NCBI GenBank assembly: GCA_025738555.1
Contig: JAOVFP010000007.1
Coordinates: 5,332,001-5,396,000 of the forward strand
Direction: 5' to 3'
Origin: Cyathus striatus
Taxonomy: Eukaryota > Basidiomycota > Agaricomycetes > Agaricales > Nidulariaceae
Length of the DNA: 64,000 nucleotides
Positions 60,667 to 64,000 of this stretch are shown in pieces. The position numbers and the translations under genes are program-made. The notes under the pieces are model-generated. The model saw only the letters and a list, made by a program, of their open reading frames with translations, was not told the origin of the DNA and searched no databases. Each line of letters starts with the position of its first letter. The stretch's first letter is position 1.

Positions 60667-60862
60667 TATAGCAGGTAGCGCAGTAAAGAGGGGATGAAAC
60701 TAATATATTCTAGGTAATTTGTTACATCTTTTATGCACATGTATTTTGTAACTAGAATAATCTATAATGTTCGTGATATATATTCTACACACTTCCACAA
60801 CATTCTAACATACTCTACACACTTCGTGTATTATCTGTAATATTCGAGTATTAATTCCAACA
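60667..60862 (-). repeat. 5' LTR of the copia element
   Basis: 196 bp, identical by eye to the 3' LTR at 56203-56398. It should carry the element promoter; no TATA box is assigned with confidence. Confidence 0.97.
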
Positions 60863-60867
60863 GAAGC

Positions 60868-61801
60868 CCAATGCATAGACAAAATGTTTGCTGTTGTTGT
60901 AAAGTGCTGAGAGTCGATAACAAAGAGTTGCTAGAAAGAGAGTTATCAAAATTTTTATCTGTGGCAGAGAAAGAGACAAAATATCAACCCTGACAAAGAT
61001 ATATAAGAAGAGTTATCACATAGGATTTTGTATAATCTATGAGTGTACCTACAAATCAGATTAGAAATGTAGCAGAGGCCTAGGGTATTTGTCTACTTAC
61101 AACTGAATGGATACATTAGAACCAGAACCATAATAAAACCATTGATTCGTACAACTAGTTCGAATCGTGGTCAGGTGCTGTAGTCCATACAAGCTATAAT
61201 AATGGATAACATACACTCTGCGAGACAGAATGCGGAATAAATGCTATAAAAAGGCAAACTAGGTGTGGATAATTCAAAGAAACATGTAATAAGCATATCT
61301 TACCAGTATACCACTGGAAACTAGACATATTTGATCCATCGTGTCTGTAAAATCTATGAGGTGGAACGTCGCACTCACATAGCGAATATATCTCCAATAT
61401 AACGAGTCTGCCAGTAATAGACTACATTATTTCGGAATTGCGACAGCTACCCAACACACGGAACTTACTGTAATAAACAAAATCTTGGAACTTGTCCAAG
61501 GTTTGCTCTTTTAGAATTAAGCATAATTGAAGTTAAATTATGACAGCGGTATTGAGTCATTTCAAAACCTACAAACCCATATGTATTTGACCTAAAGAGA
61601 CGTGGGTCATAATCAAGTCGTGGTATTTTTTTGTTGCCACATACTTCAGCATCTATGGTACAGGCTTCATAACATGTATCAATGGAAAAGTGGACACGTC
61701 AAAGTAAAAGTTGAGGTCCAGCAACTAACCATGATCATATAGAGTTATCAAGATGGTGACGACTGTGAAACAATCAAAACAAACATCATAGTGCCGGACA
61801 C
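60868..61801. other. Intergenic, no gene recognised
   Basis: AT-rich flank of the copia insertion. Only short frames without domains are present. Confidence 0.5.
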
Positions 61802-62297
61802 TACATGAACACGTATGTAGCGTACTCCGAAGTATCATAACTGTCTGTACTTCTGTGACAATATCCATGAGGACAGGTAGGTATCGATACTTTATAGCTT
61901 GAATAATAAAATGACACTGTTGGTCATGGTTAATGCTTGTGAAACAGCGAGAGGGAGGTGGTGATAGGTAGCGATGATGATGATTGAACTTGTACGCATA
62001 GTCTCGAGTTATTTATGCATTCATCTTCAGCTCCAGGTTGATATTCTTATTCAGTTTATTTCTAATTTCTTTACTTCTTCCTTTTCGTCATTCTATTTTC
62101 AATACTCCTTCATATTCCGTCTTTTACTGGAGTGTCAAGTAGTATGTAACATTTGAATCTCAAAGCTTAAAAGAACCGCGTGCATGGATGATAAATTTAT
62201 ACATATGTTCCTGATTTCCGACAAAGGTTGTCACACACGGTTTCAATCCTATTCAATCTAGCGTGGGTCAATGATGTGCTACTTTGAATATCAAAAA
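61802..62297 (+). repeat. Dispersed repeat, copy 2, ending in a poly-A run
   Basis: Second copy of the repeat at 17521-18176, same orientation; see the shared blocks listed there. It is shorter because of indels. The end (TTTGAATATC) runs into a run of 13 A at 62294-62307, suggestive of a retroposon tail. Confidence 0.7.
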
Positions 62298-62307
62298 AAA
62301 AAAAATT

Positions 62308-63722
62308 CTTACATTGAAACATGTAAGAAATCTAACGTTAGTAACACACATGCATTAACACTGCAGGGAATCGCCATTGAAACCATCGAATCTATTCTGT
62401 CCATTTGAGTTTATATATATTATATTGGCTAGAGTTAATCGTGATGTATTTTAAACATCGGAGGACAACTGGAACAGTGAGGTCACTAATTAATAGTGGA
62501 GACAATGAAATTACTCCTGCGGTCTACAGGAACTTTGGAAGGTTCAAGGTTTGAGTGCATACACCCATACATTCACAGCCTTTATTACTAGTTTAGTACA
62601 GCTCAAGTAGTGCTTTACAAATGAATCACCTTGCTTGCAAGGTATTCTGTCCGGGTTAAAATGGGTTGCACTTTTCGACCTTCACATGCACTCTCCCACG
62701 ATCACCTGTTTTCACTCAGCTCTCCCCTCACTTCGTTCTTTTACAGGCTTTCAACTTGCCTCTTTCATCTTTTTCATTCTCTCTATGTACGCTCTCCTCT
62801 CTTTTCTTTCTACTGCAATGTAAGCCGTGGCACATGGTAGAGTTTGACACGTCAGGTATACATCCTCTCCCTGCTCGTAGCATGGGGAGCGAGCTAGATA
62901 CAACTCTATACCATAGGCGGAAGCCTATATAGTATAAAATAAAGGGAAATTTTAGTTATGGTACTATATAATGCTATGTAGCATCAGCCAGAAAACCCAG
63001 ACTTTGTGGATGTTATCAGGCCAGGAATGTATTGAAACCAACTCCTTCATGCAACTGTTGAACTCGTTTTTGAACTCACTTATTATCTGCTACAAGGTAA
63101 CCATTCTAACTATCCTCGTATTTGATACACTGCTATTTGCAATTCGTACTATATTCCCTCCTCCTCCTTACGCCATTATGGAATCCCGCAAACCTGATCA
63201 ATGTATTGCATCCTCTAGTAGACATACTGCTTATTAATGTTCTATTCAATATGTACTCCTTATCTCAGAGTCTCAGACAAATTTACGTCATTTACTTACT
63301 TACTTTTTGTTTTACTAATAAGTGCAAGCAAGGTTTTCGTCGATGAAGTCGACACTTCCGAGTTGACTAAAAGTTTGAAAAAGGTAAGTGCATTAACTTT
63401 ACCCACTGACGTGACTACTACAGCTTTCCTTTCGTGTTCACTTTAGACTTCGACGAAGCTGTACTATTTAGAGACTCGAGCTGTTAAGTAGGCATGTCAC
63501 AGGCCAAACCATGTGTAGATTTTGCCTAGGAAAGCAGTGGGAAGGCAACCTTACATATTTAGTACAAGGTGAATGGCCTTATTTATTATGTACACAAACG
63601 CGCGAGCGACTGGTTTGGAGTCTGCATCAATACGTGATAGACGCTTTCCGATAAGTATCCATGGGTAAGTTACTGTCTTCTTCTCCTCCCATCCTATTGT
63701 TCTTCCCTTCAAACCTTCAACC
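62308..63722. other. Upstream region of F-box paralog E
   Basis: No confident gene. Frames near 62631-62932 are rich in Ser, Phe and Leu and read from pyrimidine-rich DNA. A frame at 63237-63446 starts with a hydrophobic stretch (LLFVLLISASKV) but has no other support. Confidence 0.4.
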
Positions 63723-64000
63723 ATGAAAAAGGTACTAGTATTTGAAGTTATGGAAGGTTTACATACTAATTCTCAAATCTTTGATTGCAGTGGGCCTCTA
63801 GGATTTCAAACGGTGGATACTCCACTTCCAAATCAAGTTCCGAACGCGATGGCATGCAAGCAGTTTCAAACTCTCCTACTAAGAATCTCATACCAGACGT
63901 TCTTGTGAAGATTTTTATGCATTGCTTGGACATCGACACTTCCGGACCCATCCCTATTCTAGAGACACCAGTACTTTACCTCGCGCAAATTTGCTTTTTT
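63723..64000 (+). CDS. F-box-like protein, paralog E (cut by window end)
   Basis: Exon 1 is 63723-63731 or longer and ends in MKK before a GTACTA donor, as in paralogs A-C. Exon 2 opens at 63791 after TTGATTGCAG with WASRISN, matching the WVRQRIAN/WLRHRCQS opening of paralogs A and C. The F-box-like domain begins IPDVLVKIFMHCLDID and continues to LAQICF at the window end. The rest is outside the window. It is on the opposite strand from the other four copies. Identity as a family member is clear; whether it is intact cannot be judged. Confidence 0.8.

Larger units (their letters stand above)
56203..60862 (-). mobile_element. Ty1/copia LTR retrotransposon, complete
   Basis: A 4660-bp element on the minus strand with two identical 196-bp LTRs, a 5-bp target duplication GAAGC (56198-56202 and 60863-60867), a primer binding site next to the 5' LTR and a polypurine tract next to the 3' LTR. 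The pol order protease, integrase, RT, RNase H defines Ty1/copia. Identical LTRs point to very recent insertion. The only visible defect is a TGA between gag and pol, in the same frame. Confidence 0.97.

Noticed and set aside
61150..61170. AGTTCGAATC similar to a tRNA T-loop
   Set aside because: No acceptor stem or anticodon arm can be drawn around it.
62594..62932. Small secreted-protein-like frames rich in Ser, Phe and Leu
   Set aside because: Three overlapping frames from a pyrimidine-rich stretch, with no splice or start support.

Overview
The window is nuclear DNA of a filamentous basidiomycete, most likely an agaricomycete. Evidence: many spliceosomal introns of about 45-70 nt with GT..AG ends, an expanded F-box family, an NB-ARC/TPR NLR-type gene, a fungal Cps1-like family 2 glycosyltransferase, a Ty1/copia element and non-autonomous repeats. 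No rRNA or tRNA gene and no CRISPR array was seen. All splice sites were read by eye from frame continuity and intron consensus; none has been tested with RNA data.

Layout. (1) 309-4673 (+) is a six-exon SQS1-like gene: RGG-rich N-terminus, long acidic middle, R3H and G-patch at the C-terminus. (2) 4731-9914 holds two divergent genes sharing a 0.7 kb promoter region. Each starts with a thioredoxin-fold module and ends in a C-terminal domain of about 240 residues that I do not recognise. The minus-strand gene has 18 exons and three thioredoxin-fold modules. (3) 9.9-13.8 kb has no convincing gene. (4) 13878-17248 (+) is an NB-ARC protein with ten near-identical 42-residue TPRs, interrupted by one in-frame TGA. 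(5) 18.5-35.2 kb is an F-box cluster on the minus strand (three close paralogs, one distant one). It also contains a long inverted repeat (20.5-21.4 kb) and a broken protein kinase (22.2-25.5 kb). A fifth F-box gene starts at 63723 on the plus strand and runs off the window. (6) 37.4-40.0 kb (-) is a glycosyltransferase with a one-base frame slip and one 0.8 kb intron. (7) 40.0-47.5 kb is empty of recognisable genes. (8) 47466-50750 (-) encodes a 1094-residue disordered protein. (9) 51380-52362 is a MITE-like element with perfect 36-bp terminal inverted repeats and a TA duplication. (10) 56203-60862 (-) is a copia retrotransposon with identical LTRs, a GAAGC target duplication, a half-tRNA primer site, and gag and pol in one frame separated by a single TGA.

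Functionally, only SQS1 (RNA helicase cofactor), the glycosyltransferase and the retroelement genes have a clear role. The NLR, the kinase and the F-box paralogs form a typical fast-evolving accessory region, with tandem duplication, transposons and fresh inactivating mutations. The most novel item is the divergent thioredoxin pair: the same 30-nt and 78-nt exons recur in three thioredoxin modules, and the shared C-terminal domain has no name I can give it.
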